From positions 124,001 to 188,000 of the forward strand of contig NZ_CABFVD010000005.1 of the NCBI RefSeq assembly GCF_902143515.1: DNA of 64,000 nt, written 5' to 3'. Origin of the DNA: Hathewaya massiliensis (GTDB lineage Bacteria; Bacillota; Clostridia; Clostridiales; Clostridiaceae). The notes under the pieces were generated by a model. The model was not told where the DNA came from, did no database searches, and was given only the letters and a program-made list of their open reading frames with translations. The position numbers and the translations under genes were made by a program. This document shows, one piece after another, positions 22,963-32,035 of the stretch; position 1 is the stretch's first letter, and every line of letters starts with the position of its first letter.

Positions 22963-22999
22963 AGATTAATGGATATCCTGGGGATATCCATTAATCTTT
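22961..22999. terminator. Shared bidirectional terminator overlapping two convergent gene ends
   Basis: A perfect 18-bp stem (22961-22978 with 22982-22999) and TGG loop. Its left arm begins in the stop codon of the 122-aa gene and its right arm covers the last codons of the XRE gene. Confidence 0.85.
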
Positions 23000-23305
23000 C
23001 TTATAATATACCTTTGAAAAATCAATATTTAAATCCATTAAAACTTCGGTACTCATATTAAGAAGTTTTAAATAAATATCATAAGATACTAAACCCTCTC
23101 CAGTTAATATCCACTCCATGGAAACCCCTAAGATCACTGATAGTTTATATAAACTTAAGGTATCAGGGATTCTATAACCATTAACATAATTACTTAGAGC
23201 ATTTTTAGAAATATTAGCTTCTCTAGACACTTGTATTTGTTTTAAATTACTCATTTTTATGACTGATTGTAATCTTTTATCAACATTAATAAATTGGATC
23301 TTCAT
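22991..23305 (-). CDS. XRE-family transcriptional regulator, 104 aa
   Basis: Cro/CI-type helix-turn-helix at residues about 15-68: MSNLKQIQVSREANISKNAL, then LSNYVNGYRIPDTLSLYKLS, then VILGVSMEWILTGEG, a pattern found in SinR/phage-type repressors. The C-terminal 35 residues (DIYLKLLNMSTEVLMDLNI) probably form a dimerising helix pair. AGGAGTGAG lies 3-4 nt before the ATG at 23305. It diverges from a histidine kinase gene; the intergenic region has a symmetric dyad at 23343-23361 beside the kinase promoter, so the regulator may control both genes. This is inference. Confidence 0.88.
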   Translation of the reverse strand: MKIQFINVDKRLQSVIKMSNLKQIQVSREANISKNALSNYVNGYRIPDTLSLYKLSVILGVSMEWILTGEGLVSYDIYLKLLNMSTEVLMDLNIDFSKVYYKKD

Positions 23306-23342
23306 AATCTCACTCCTAAAATATTAAAATATTAAAATGAAC

Positions 23343-23392
23343 AGTTAAGTATTTCTTAACTTTATTGACTTAGTTCTCATTTGTGGTAAAAT
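23343..23392 (+). promoter_or_regulatory. Operator-like dyad abutting the histidine kinase promoter
   Basis: AGTTAAG-N5-CTTAACT (23343-23361) is a perfect 7-bp dyad. It is followed by TTGACT (23365-23370), 16-bp spacer and TAAAAT (23387-23392). It lies 38 bp upstream of the XRE start and about 180 bp upstream of the kinase start. Confidence 0.5.
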
Positions 23393-23457
23393 TAATTTAT
23401 AAAGGTTATGAATTGATAATTATCCTAACTTAACATATTTTATAATATAAAGGAAAG

Positions 23458-23517
23458 TTATCATTATTATACATATTAATTGTTTATAAGTATAATAAGA
23501 AATTATCATTATTATAC
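23458..23517. repeat. 15-bp direct repeat in the histidine kinase leader
   Basis: TTATCATTATTATAC occurs at 23458-23472 and 23503-23517, start to start 45 bp. The two units are on the same face of the helix (about four turns), which suits co-operative binding of a regulator. Function unknown. Confidence 0.5.
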
Positions 23518-23570
23518 TTAATTTAATTTTTTTATATAAGTGGTATTTAACCATGAAAGGGGTAATAGTT

Positions 23571-24749
23571 ATGGAATTTAACTTAGTAAATGGAGGGACT
23601 ACTAGATTAAGAAATAATATTTTTAATGAAGATATAAATAAAACACTAGATTTTTTGCAAATTCCTATTTTTATAACTATAAATGATAATATAATTGTGT
23701 ATGGTAACGAAATGTTTTTTAAAACTTTAGGAAAAAACTTTAGGGAATTTAGGTTAAACCTTAATATGTGGGATATATTTTGTGAGTGTAGAAAAAAAAT
23801 TGATTTAGAAGAGGATATATATAAAGTAAAAGATAAGGAGAGCTACGTAATAGTAAAGACAAAGGAGCTTTACATAGGGAACCAGATGTATGTTTTGAAT
23901 ATTGTTGAAGATTGCACCTGTAGAGTTAAGCTTTTAGAAAAAAACAAGGAAGTGGAGGAGAGCTTGAGATTTAATAAATATAAAAGTGAATTTCTTGTAA
24001 ATATTTCTCATGAGCTGAAAACACCCTTAAATATAATATTAGCTTCTATACAATTATTAGAGAAAACATATGAAAATGGAGCATCACAGTATAATAAAAT
24101 ATTAAAAAAATATCTAAGTACTATGAAGCAAAACTCTTATAGATTGGTGAAACTTATAAATAATCTAATAGACCTAAATAAAATTGATGCAGGATTTTTA
24201 ACTATGAATTTTAAAAAACATGATGTGGTTAAAGTGTTTGAAGATATAACCTTATCCGTTGTAAATTATGCAGAACTTAAGGATATAAATTTGATTTTTG
24301 ATACAAATATTGAAGAACTATATGCGTATATAGATGCTGATAATATGGAGAGGGTATTATTAAATTTGTTATCAAATGCAATAAAACATACTGAAAGTGG
24401 TGGACATATTTATGTTACTTTAAAGCATGATGAAGAGAACTTTAAAATCTACGTAAGGGACACAGGGAGTGGCATAGAGGAAAAATTGCTTAATAATATA
24501 TTTGAAAAATATAATCAGGGTAGTAGTTCTTTCAATAAAATACATAGCAGTGGAGTTGGATTATCCTTGGTAAAGCATATTGTAGAAGCTCATAAGGGAT
24601 ACATAGAGGTAGAGAGTGAAGTTGGAGTTGGGAGTAACTTTATAGTTACTATACCTATTATAGATAGGGTGGAAGTAAGGTCAGAACCTAATATTATAAG
24701 GGAAAGGAATGTAGAAATTATAAACATAGAATTTTCTGATATATATTAG
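23571..24749 (+). CDS. Orphan soluble sensor histidine kinase
   Basis: Cytosolic kinase, 392 aa from the ATG at 23571, which has AAAGGGG 8 nt upstream; the ATG 18 nt earlier lies before that site. Residues 22-115 look like a PAS-type sensor (IPIFITINDNIIVYGNEMFF). HisKA has SEFLVNISHELKTPLN with the phosphorylated His147. The HATPase has N box NLLSNAIKHTESGG, G1 VRDTGSGIEE, F box IFEKYNQG and G2 GVGLSLVKHIVEAH. No membrane segment and no neighbouring response regulator. In clostridia such orphan kinases often phosphorylate Spo0A; this is inference. Divergent from the XRE regulator. Confidence 0.9.
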   Translation: MEFNLVNGGTTRLRNNIFNEDINKTLDFLQIPIFITINDNIIVYGNEMFFKTLGKNFREFRLNLNMWDIFCECRKKIDLEEDIYKVKDKESYVIVKTKELYIGNQMYVLNIVEDCTCRVKLLEKNKEVEESLRFNKYKSEFLVNISHELKTPLNIILASIQLLEKTYENGASQYNKILKKYLSTMKQNSYRLVKLINNLIDLNKIDAGFLTMNFKKHDVVKVFEDITLSVVNYAELKDINLIFDTNIEELYAYIDADNMERVLLNLLSNAIKHTESGGHIYVTLKHDEENFKIYVRDTGSGIEEKLLNNIFEKYNQGSSSFNKIHSSGVGLSLVKHIVEAHKGYIEVESEVGVGSNFIVTIPIIDRVEVRSEPNIIRERNVEIINIEFSDIY

Positions 24750-24836
24750 TAAGATACATAAAAAATAAAATATAGTAGCTAGATTATATATAGTTGCATA
24801 TAAAGATTATATAAGCAGTAATTTGGGAGTGATATT

Positions 24837-25253
24837 GTGAAAGAAATCTTGCTTCAATATATGCTAATTATTTTTCTAGTTATTGGAATTGGCTATTTAT
24901 TATATTTATTAAAGGACAGGGGAATGGAACTTTATGAAGATTATTTTGGACTTACTTATGCAATTTTAAATACACTACAAAGTGATGAGAGAGGTAGGCA
25001 AAATATAAAAAGGATTTTAAGAACCGTAGGAGAGGCTGTAAGATTTATAGAGATAGAATACTTTAACGAATCCAATGAGAAAAAAGAGACAGAGGCAGTA
25101 AAACTAGTTTATGAACTTCTACAAGAAGATGGTTTTGAAAGTCCTATAGATGAACAAAGTATAAGATATATTATAAGGATAAGTTCAGCAATGTTACCAT
25201 GTAAAAAGGAAATAGCAGAACTAAAGCAATTAGATGAAAATAATAAATCATAG
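24837..25253 (+). CDS. Hypothetical membrane-anchored protein, 138 aa
   Basis: Not recognised. Residues 4-24 form one membrane segment (ILLQYMLIIFLVIGIGYLLYLL). The rest is soluble and helical: LTYAILNTLQSDERGRQNIK, VGEAVRFIEIEYFNE, KLVYELLQEDGFESPIDEQS and a conserved-looking ISSAMLPCKKE. The start is GTG (24837) with GGGAGTGAT upstream. The single N-terminal anchor with a long helical tail is superficially like a phage LLH-type holin, but no phage genes surround it. It lies 87 bp after the kinase and may share its transcript. Confidence 0.6.
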   Translation: MKEILLQYMLIIFLVIGIGYLLYLLKDRGMELYEDYFGLTYAILNTLQSDERGRQNIKRILRTVGEAVRFIEIEYFNESNEKKETEAVKLVYELLQEDGFESPIDEQSIRYIIRISSAMLPCKKEIAELKQLDENNKS

Positions 25254-25273
25254 CATTAAAATATTTACTATAT

Positions 25274-25316
25274 AAAATTGCAGAGTTTTTATTAACTTTG
25301 CAATTTTTATTTTTTT
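25274..25316 (+). terminator. Terminator before mnmH
   Basis: AAAATTGCAGAG (25274-25285) pairs with CTTTGCAATTTT (25296-25307; one G-T), followed by a T-rich tract. Confidence 0.8.
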
Positions 25317-25394
25317 GTGGTATTATAAATAGCTATCGTATAGAGAATAATAATTATAGATATCAATAGTTAAAATTTATCCGGGGGTTATAAG

Positions 25395-26417
25395 ATGCTT
25401 CAATTAATAGAATATAAAGATGTGCGAGATGAAGATATATTAATAGATGTTAGAAGTCCTAAAGAATTTGAAGAAAATAAAATAAATGGTGCTATAAATA
25501 TACCAATTTTTAATGATGAAGAAAGAATATTAATAGGAACTTTGTATAAGGAGGATGTAGAAAAGGCAAAGAAAGAAGGGGTGAAGATTGCTTCATCAAA
25601 ACTACCTGAAATCTTTGATGAAATATTAGAACTATATAAGAGTCATAAGAGACTAGTGTTTTATTGTGCAAGAGGTGGCATGCGAAGTGGAGTTATATCT
25701 TCTATGATAGGAGCCCTAGGACTAAAAGTATATAAGATTAAGGGTGGATATAAGGAATATAGAAAGTATATTATAGAAGATTTGCCAAGATTAAATAAAA
25801 ATCTAAATTATATTGTATTACATGGGAATACAGGGGTTGGAAAGACTAAGATTCTTAAAAGATTAGAAGAATTAGGCTGTGATGTTTTGGATCTTGAGGG
25901 GTGTGCAAATCATAGGGGATCAATTTTAGGAAGCGTTGGTTTAGGAAAAGCAAGTACTCAAAAACAATTTGAATCTAATGTTTATCATAATTTAAAAAAA
26001 ATAAAAAGTGCATATATTTTGGTAGAGGCCGAAAGTAAAAGAATAGGAAATGTATTTATACCTGATTATATTCATGATAAAATGAAATGTGGAACTCATA
26101 TATTTTTAGATGCACCTATGGAGTTTAGAAAAAATATAATTTTAGAAGAATACTTAAAAACAGAAAACTCAAAAGAGGAAATCTTAAAATGCTTAGTAAG
26201 GTTAGAGAAGTATATATCTAAAGAAAATATAAGTAGGTATAAGTGCTTAGTAGAAGAAGGGCAATTTGGAGAAGTTGTAGAGGAACTTATGATAAAATAT
26301 TATGATCCTATGTATACGCATACTTCTAAAAAATATGATTATAGTCTTGAGCTTTATATTAATAATTTAGAGAATACCATAGAAAGTATATATAATTTTT
26401 ACAAAAATATTTTTTAA
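25395..26417 (+). CDS. mnmH: tRNA 2-selenouridine synthase
   Basis: Replaces sulfur by selenium in the wobble uridine of certain tRNAs, using selenophosphate. Residues 1-125 are a rhodanese domain (ILIDVRSPKEFEENKI, active Cys91 in FYCARGGMRSG). Residues 138-340 are a P-loop domain (HGNTGVGKT, 144-151), with LEGCANHRGSILGSVG and VEAESKRIGNV typical of SelU/MnmH. 340 aa, slightly shorter than the E. coli enzyme. CCGGGGG precedes the ATG. Its presence implies SelD and selenium use, which fits the selenoprotein candidate at 2964-3254. Followed 12 bp later by the M16 protease gene. Confidence 0.95.
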   Translation: MLQLIEYKDVRDEDILIDVRSPKEFEENKINGAINIPIFNDEERILIGTLYKEDVEKAKKEGVKIASSKLPEIFDEILELYKSHKRLVFYCARGGMRSGVISSMIGALGLKVYKIKGGYKEYRKYIIEDLPRLNKNLNYIVLHGNTGVGKTKILKRLEELGCDVLDLEGCANHRGSILGSVGLGKASTQKQFESNVYHNLKKIKSAYILVEAESKRIGNVFIPDYIHDKMKCGTHIFLDAPMEFRKNIILEEYLKTENSKEEILKCLVRLEKYISKENISRYKCLVEEGQFGEVVEELMIKYYDPMYTHTSKKYDYSLELYINNLENTIESIYNFYKNIF

Positions 26418-26429
26418 TAAGGTGGTTTT

Positions 26430-27710
26430 ATGAAAAAAGTTGTTTTTAAAAATGGACTTACATTTATTTATAAGCATGTAGAAAATAATTTGACTTCTTT
26501 TTCTATAGCCTTTGAAGCAGGGGCTAATTTAGAACTAAAAGAAGAGGAATATGGATTAAGCCATGCAGTTGAACATATGGTTTTTAAAGGAACAGAAAAT
26601 TTTACTGAAGAAGAAATAAATAAAACTTTAGATAGGGTTTTTGGATTTAATAATGCCATGACTAATTTCCCCTATGTTATTTACTATGGAACTCTACTAT
26701 CTCAAGATTTTGAGGAAGGGTTTAAACTTTACTCAGATATAGTATTAAATCCAAGTTTTCCTGAAGAGGGATTTAAAGAAGAAATAGAAGTAATTATAGA
26801 GGAACTTAAAGAATGGAAAGAAGATGTACATCAGTTTTGTGAAGATGAATTATTATATAATGCTTTTAATCAGAGAAGAATAAAAGAACTGATAATAGGA
26901 AATGAGAAAAATTTAAGAAATATGACACTTCATAGTATAAAGAATTTTTATGATAAATATTATAGGGCTAATAATTGTGTTATTTCTGTAGTATCTTCCT
27001 TAGAATTTGAAAGAGTATTTAATATAGTAAAGAGTATATTTGGAAGTTGGGATAAGGTATTAACAGATGAAAATCCCTATATTAGGGGTGAAAATATTTA
27101 TGAAGATAATAAGGAAGGTATATTTGTAAAGAATATAGAAGGATTAGAAGGTTCAAAAATACAAATTTTATTTCCTATTCATGAATTAACAGAGGAGGAA
27201 GTAAAAGTTCTTAGGGTGTTTAATGTAGCTTTTGGTGAGGGAACCAGTGGTATATTATACGATGAAATTAGAACAAAAAAAGGACTTGCCTATGAGGTAG
27301 GAAGCACTATTAAAAATGAAAAAGGAATAAAAGTATATAAGATATATCTTGGTACATCTAAGAATAAAACTATGCAAGCAATCTCTATTATAAAAAATAA
27401 AATTGAGGAAGTTAAAGAGAAAAGGGGATTTTTTACAGAGGAAAAGATAGACCAGTTAATAAAATCCTTAGAATTAAAAAGAAGTATAGCTCTTGAGAAG
27501 TCAATTGTTCAAAGTATGAATTTAGCCCTATATGAACTTATGTATGGAAATAGGGATGAACAAGATTTAGATAAGGAATATATTTTAAACAACTCATATA
27601 ATTCTCCTCTATACTCTGAGCTAAGGAATTTAAGTGAAATTAATGAGGAAATGATTTTATCTACCATAAACAAAGTATTCAAGAATGCTACAATTCAAAT
27701 ATTAGCTTAA
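26430..27710 (+). CDS. M16-family zinc peptidase (insulinase/processing-peptidase type)
   Basis: Inverted zincin of the M16 family, 426 aa. Active-site HxxEH is GLSHAVEHMVFKGT (residues about 45-58), and the downstream zinc Glu lies in EEIEVIIEELKEWKED. The C-terminal half has the inactive-type repeat with GEGTSGILYDEIRTKKGLAY, the usual substrate-clamping region. No signal peptide, so it is cytoplasmic. The zinc motif is complete, so this is the catalytic type, and no non-catalytic partner subunit lies beside it. GGTGG lies 5 nt before the ATG. Co-transcribed with mnmH, although no functional link is known. Confidence 0.9.
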   Translation: MKKVVFKNGLTFIYKHVENNLTSFSIAFEAGANLELKEEEYGLSHAVEHMVFKGTENFTEEEINKTLDRVFGFNNAMTNFPYVIYYGTLLSQDFEEGFKLYSDIVLNPSFPEEGFKEEIEVIIEELKEWKEDVHQFCEDELLYNAFNQRRIKELIIGNEKNLRNMTLHSIKNFYDKYYRANNCVISVVSSLEFERVFNIVKSIFGSWDKVLTDENPYIRGENIYEDNKEGIFVKNIEGLEGSKIQILFPIHELTEEEVKVLRVFNVAFGEGTSGILYDEIRTKKGLAYEVGSTIKNEKGIKVYKIYLGTSKNKTMQAISIIKNKIEEVKEKRGFFTEEKIDQLIKSLELKRSIALEKSIVQSMNLALYELMYGNRDEQDLDKEYILNNSYNSPLYSELRNLSEINEEMILSTINKVFKNATIQILA

Positions 27711-27751
27711 ATTAAATTGAATTTTAGAAAGCTTTTATGAGTTATTTTTAT

Positions 27752-27793
27752 AAAACCCCCTAATAATTTTCATATAAATTATTAGGGGGTTTT
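27752..27793. terminator. Strong bidirectional terminator
   Basis: A perfect 18-bp stem (AAAACCCCCTAATAATTT and complement, 6-nt loop) between the M16 gene and the convergent uvsE. Confidence 0.9.
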
Positions 27794-27843
27794 AATGTTT
27801 ATTATAGAATTCATATTTAAATTACTGTACATAGGATTCTAAT

Positions 27844-29130
27844 CTAATGATAAAAATAGTAAGAAGATTGTATGTACTGGACTTCATATTTTTCACTTAG
27901 TTTTAATATGAAGCTTTTTATTCTACATAGAACAGGGTTATCTAGTAAAAATTCCTCAGGTAACTTTTCTTCAGCTTCTTTAAGGTATTTAGTTAATTGA
28001 CTTTTCTCTCTAGTATTAACTATATTTTTAAAATATCCATTTACATGCATTAGGGTATTTAAAAAGTTGTTTTTATCTATAGGTTTAATTAGGTAATCAT
28101 CTAATAAAGTATAAAAGTCTAGTAAATTTCCATGTTCCTTAATTAATTTAGAACATTGCTTATAGTATTTGTAGTTTCTTTCCATGATATTATATTTGTA
28201 TTTACTCCATTCATTATAAATTGTCACTTTTTTTTCATTACCAGTTAAGCTATTTAAAATATTTATAGCTTTTATAGCTGAAATATCTTTGTTTTTAACT
28301 TCTAACATTATATCTATATCAAGATTTAAACTTTTAACTAAGTTATAATATTCTATAAAATCTTTTGTATATAAAAATTTTGAGTGAGCCCCAAGTTTCT
28401 TATAAGGATCTTGATTAGAATAATGGACTTTCATTGTGCCATCTTCTTCTTTCCAAGTATAACTCACTAGTTTTAAAATTTCTTCTATAGAATATTTACC
28501 AGTATTATTGCAAAAATGATGTAAGTTATCGAAAATTGCAGGAATTTTTATTTTAGAACATACATATAAAATATCATCTATAGTATAATTCCTTTCATCA
28601 TTTTCAATAACTAATCTTCTTTTTATAGAAGATGATAGGGTATTAAAGTTAGCTATAAATCTATTTATAGCTTCACTTTTGTTTCCATAAGTACCACCAA
28701 GATGAAGAATTATTTTATTTGAATAATCAACACCTAAAGAATCTAAAAATTTTGCATGATATTCTAAGTCAAGAATAGCTTTTTTTACTACTTCTTCAGA
28801 GTTTGAATTTAATACAGTATATTGTCCAGGGTGCATAGATACTCTTAAGTTATTTTCTTTTATTATATTTCCAAGGGACTTTAATTTATCTTCAAATATA
28901 TTTTCCCAAGGTATACTATTTACTTCATGGCTACCAAAAGGAATTATATCAGAGCTTATTCTAAATAATTTTATATTATTCTTTATGTTATAAATCAAGA
29001 TTTTTTCAAGATCTTCTAAGTTCTCTTTAGTAGTCTCTAAAAATTTTTCTTCGCTGAAATTTTTTAGTAAAAAAGTTCTAGTAGTTTTAGCATCAACACA
29101 AAGTGGAATGCAGGCATATCCTATTTTCAT
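27844..29130 (-). CDS. uvsE: UV DNA damage endonuclease
   Basis: Incises DNA 5' of UV photoproducts and some other lesions, an alternative to UvrABC. The UvdE TIM barrel covers residues 1-300: GYACIPLCVDAKTTRTFLL at the N-terminus, RISSDIIPFGSH, HPGQYTVLNS, LHLGGTYGNK, VIENDERNYT and DNLHHFCNN, which carry the metal-binding His, Glu and Asp. The last 130 residues are a helical extension of the kind seen in clostridial UvsE. 428 aa. GGAGG lies about 8 nt upstream of the ATG. Its start is 17 bp after the stop of the endonuclease IV-like gene, so the two form a DNA-repair operon, plausible for spores exposed to UV. Confidence 0.92.
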   Translation of the reverse strand: MKIGYACIPLCVDAKTTRTFLLKNFSEEKFLETTKENLEDLEKILIYNIKNNIKLFRISSDIIPFGSHEVNSIPWENIFEDKLKSLGNIIKENNLRVSMHPGQYTVLNSNSEEVVKKAILDLEYHAKFLDSLGVDYSNKIILHLGGTYGNKSEAINRFIANFNTLSSSIKRRLVIENDERNYTIDDILYVCSKIKIPAIFDNLHHFCNNTGKYSIEEILKLVSYTWKEEDGTMKVHYSNQDPYKKLGAHSKFLYTKDFIEYYNLVKSLNLDIDIMLEVKNKDISAIKAINILNSLTGNEKKVTIYNEWSKYKYNIMERNYKYYKQCSKLIKEHGNLLDFYTLLDDYLIKPIDKNNFLNTLMHVNGYFKNIVNTREKSQLTKYLKEAEEKLPEEFLLDNPVLCRIKSFILKLSEKYEVQYIQSSYYFYH

Positions 29131-29147
29131 TTAAAACCTCCATAAAA

Positions 29148-29966
29148 CTATAAAGACATATAGTGCTCTTTTAAAAGTAGAGCATCTTTTTCAAGAATTG
29201 GACTTTCGCATATTAGACAGCCTTTTACATTAAAGTTCTTTAGAGCTTTTATAAACTCTTTATACATAAAATCACTTTCTAAAAAAGGTAGATGATTTTT
29301 CTCACCTTTTTCCCCATAGTTTATACCAGAGGCATGCATATGAAGATCAGATAAGGCCTCTTCACCTAAATTATCTCCTACATACTGGAGAATACGCGCA
29401 AAATCTTCATAGGTTTTTAAAGAACCATTGTATCTAGCATGAAGATGTGAGAAATCTATACAAAGTCCACAAGTTTTAACTTCCTTGCAAATTTCAACAA
29501 GTTCTTCTAAAGAGCCAAACTGTGTTCCTTTTCCGGTGGTCTCTAGTCTATAGGTTACACCTAAATCAGGAAGTCTTTTTAAGTTTTCTTTTATAGTATT
29601 AAAAGTTTCTTCTTTAGAATCTTTTAAGTAATATCCAGCGTGGAAAATTAGACTTCTTCCCTTAACTTTTTTTAAGGCTTCAGCACCTTTAATTATTCTT
29701 TCTATAGACTGATCAATTTTTTCATCCTCATCTGCATTTAAATTAATAAAATATGAACCATGAGCTGAAAGATAAAAATTGTTTTCTTCTTTTGATTTAA
29801 GAACCTCATCTTTATTTTTATCTGTTATATTTGTAGAACGTACAAAAGGTAATTCCATAGCATCTAATCCAATAGATTTTAAGTAGCTTATACCAGTTTT
29901 ATATGTAAATTTGCTTTTTTCTGGTCCTATAGGAAGTCCAGAAATTCCAAACAATAAGTTTTCCAT
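29148..29966 (-). CDS. Endonuclease IV-like TIM-barrel protein
   Basis: AP endonuclease family 2/xylose isomerase-like barrel, 272 aa. Metal-binding positions follow the Nfo pattern: FYLSAHGSYFINL, SLIFHAGYYLK, YRLETTGKG, CIDFSHLHARYNG, DLHMHASGI and the C-terminal LICESPILE. It is more divergent than classical Nfo, so AP-endonuclease activity is likely but not certain. I start at 29966 (MENLLFGISG), with GGAGTGG 4-5 nt upstream; a frame-extending ATG at 29984 lies beyond that Shine-Dalgarno. Upstream partner of uvsE and divergent from recJ, so three repair-related genes are neighbours. Confidence 0.82.
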   Translation of the reverse strand: MENLLFGISGLPIGPEKSKFTYKTGISYLKSIGLDAMELPFVRSTNITDKNKDEVLKSKEENNFYLSAHGSYFINLNADEDEKIDQSIERIIKGAEALKKVKGRSLIFHAGYYLKDSKEETFNTIKENLKRLPDLGVTYRLETTGKGTQFGSLEELVEICKEVKTCGLCIDFSHLHARYNGSLKTYEDFARILQYVGDNLGEEALSDLHMHASGINYGEKGEKNHLPFLESDFMYKEFIKALKNFNVKGCLICESPILEKDALLLKEHYMSL

Positions 29967-30081
29967 TAAACCACTCCAATTCATTTAACTAATTTTAGTT
30001 TATTCCATAGATATCCACTCTAATACTCCCATGGCACTCTGTTTATTATATCATATAACTGAAATAATTCTAAATATAAAA

Positions 30082-30110
30082 TTGACTAATTATGTACTAA
30101 TAACTATAAT
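30082..30110 (+). promoter_or_regulatory. Sigma-A promoter of recJ
   Basis: TTGACT (30082-30087), 17-bp spacer, TATAAT (30105-30110), close to consensus. Confidence 0.75.
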
Positions 30111-30130
30111 TAATTGGAGTAGGTGATTAT

Positions 30131-31909
30131 GTGCAAAGTTTATGGACAATAAAAAGAATAAAAGGAAGTTTAGATGCCTTATCTAAAAGAACAGGTATTG
30201 ATCCTCTATTTGTAAAGATTTTAGTTAATAGAGGAATAAAAGAAGAAAGGGATATTGTTGAGTTTTTTAAAGGTGGCTTAGAGGATTTATATGAACCATA
30301 TCTAATGAAAGATATGGAGGAAGGTATATTTATTATTAGGGAAGCTATAGAAAACAAGAAGTATATAGCAGTTTATGGTGATTATGATGTGGACGGTGTA
30401 AGCAGTACAGTAATACTATATAAGGGACTAAAAAGATGTGGTGCTAAGGTTAAATATCATGTACCAGATAGAGAAGAAGAAGGCTATGGCATGAGCATAG
30501 CTAGAATTAAGAAACTTAAAGAAGAAGGTATAGAAGTTATTTTAACCTGTGATAATGGTATTTCAGCTTTAGAAGAGGTAGAATATGCAATGAAACTCGG
30601 CATGGAAGTTGTGGTAACAGATCATCACCAGCCACCCTTTAATACTTTGGAAAATGAGGAAAGAGAATATATTCTTCCTAAGGCTAATGCTATTATAAAT
30701 CCTAATAGACAAGATTGTGAATATCCAGTTAAATCTTTATGTGGAGCTGCTATAGCATATAAATTTATTCAAGCACTTTATAGAATATTTAATATAAATA
30801 ATAATGAAACCTATGAACTTCTACAATATGCTGCTATAGCTACAGTTTGTGATGTAGTAGACCTTGTAGGAGAAAATAGAATTATAGTAAAAGAAGGATT
30901 GAAACTTATAAATAATACTAAGAGTTTAGGATTAAAATCACTTTTAGAAGTTTTGGGATTACACAATAAAGAAGTTAAGTCTTATCATATAGGATTTCAA
31001 ATAGGACCTTGTATAAATGCTACAGGAAGACTAGAAACTGCCTCTCTTTCTATAGAACTTTTTCTTACAGAGGAAGAAGCTAGAGCTAAGGAACTAGCTA
31101 ATACCTTATATGAGTTAAATAAAAAAAGACAAGAAATGACTAATGAAAATGTAGAAGCTATAATAAAGGATTTAAGCTTTAATCATGAAAAATTAGAAAG
31201 GGTCCTTGTGATTTATAGAAAAGAAGTCCATGAGAGTATTGCAGGGATAGTTGCTGGAAGGGTAAAAGAACATTTTAATTTACCCACTATAGTTTTAACT
31301 GAAGGTAGGGAAATGCCAAAAGGTTCAGCACGATCCATAGAAGGATATAATATATTTGAGGAACTACTAAAGTGTGAAGAGCTTATATATAAGTTTGGAG
31401 GGCACCCTATGGCTGCAGGCTTATCTATTAAAGAGGAGAATATAGACAAACTTAGGCAAGCATTAAACTTAAATTGTACTTTAAGTGAAGAGGATATAAT
31501 GCCCAAAATAAAGTTAGACCATACCTTACCTAAAAATTTTAATACTCCTAAATTCATGAGGTACTTAGAATTACTAGAGCCTTATGGAAAAGGGAATTCA
31601 AGACCTTTATTTGGAGCTAAGGATATTGAAGTTTTAGGAATAACTATTATGGGTAAAAACAAAAATGTTTTAAGACTTAAGTTAAAAATAGAGGAATCAA
31701 TTTTAAGTGCAGTTATGTTTATAAAAGTTGATGAATTTATTGAAACTATAAAAGATATTTATGGTGATGATACTTTAAATTTAATTTTAAAGGGTGAAGC
31801 TTGTACGAATATTTATATGGATTTTGTGTTTTCACTAGATATTAATGAATATTTAGGAAAAAAAACTGTTCAACCTATAATAAAAGATTTTAGAATAAAA
31901 GATAAATAG
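30131..31909 (+). CDS. recJ: Single-strand-specific 5'-3' exonuclease RecJ
   Basis: Degrades single-stranded DNA in recombination and repair. DHH motifs: GDYDVDGVSSTV (residues 80-91), LTCDNGIS, VVTDHHQPP and the DHHA1 GGHPMAAGLSI near residue 420. QIGPCINATGRL is also conserved. A C-terminal OB-like domain extends to 592 aa, normal for RecJ. The start is GTG at 30131 with AGGTGA just upstream. An ATG overlaps it by one frame (ATGTG, 30129), but that frame closes after seven codons. Divergent from the endonuclease IV-like/uvsE pair. Confidence 0.94.
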   Translation: MQSLWTIKRIKGSLDALSKRTGIDPLFVKILVNRGIKEERDIVEFFKGGLEDLYEPYLMKDMEEGIFIIREAIENKKYIAVYGDYDVDGVSSTVILYKGLKRCGAKVKYHVPDREEEGYGMSIARIKKLKEEGIEVILTCDNGISALEEVEYAMKLGMEVVVTDHHQPPFNTLENEEREYILPKANAIINPNRQDCEYPVKSLCGAAIAYKFIQALYRIFNINNNETYELLQYAAIATVCDVVDLVGENRIIVKEGLKLINNTKSLGLKSLLEVLGLHNKEVKSYHIGFQIGPCINATGRLETASLSIELFLTEEEARAKELANTLYELNKKRQEMTNENVEAIIKDLSFNHEKLERVLVIYRKEVHESIAGIVAGRVKEHFNLPTIVLTEGREMPKGSARSIEGYNIFEELLKCEELIYKFGGHPMAAGLSIKEENIDKLRQALNLNCTLSEEDIMPKIKLDHTLPKNFNTPKFMRYLELLEPYGKGNSRPLFGAKDIEVLGITIMGKNKNVLRLKLKIEESILSAVMFIKVDEFIETIKDIYGDDTLNLILKGEACTNIYMDFVFSLDINEYLGKKTVQPIIKDFRIKDK

Positions 31910-31943
31910 GATGCATAGCTAATCAAAGCTATACATCCTATTT
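31904..31943 (+). terminator. Terminator of recJ, overlapping its stop codon
   Basis: AAATAGGATGCATAGCT and AGCTATACATCCTATTT (one mismatch), then T. The left arm includes the last codon and stop. Confidence 0.8.
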
Positions 31944-32035
31944 TTAAAATTCTAATCAGTATAATTTAAGACTGTTTAGAATAATATTTTTATTATTAGT
32001 AGCTTATATTCTTAAAAATCATATATCTTCTAGGA

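Noticed and set aside
24837-25253. Phage holin or prophage remnant
   Set aside because: One N-terminal membrane segment and a helical tail resemble LLH holins, but no endolysin, integrase or structural phage gene is nearby.
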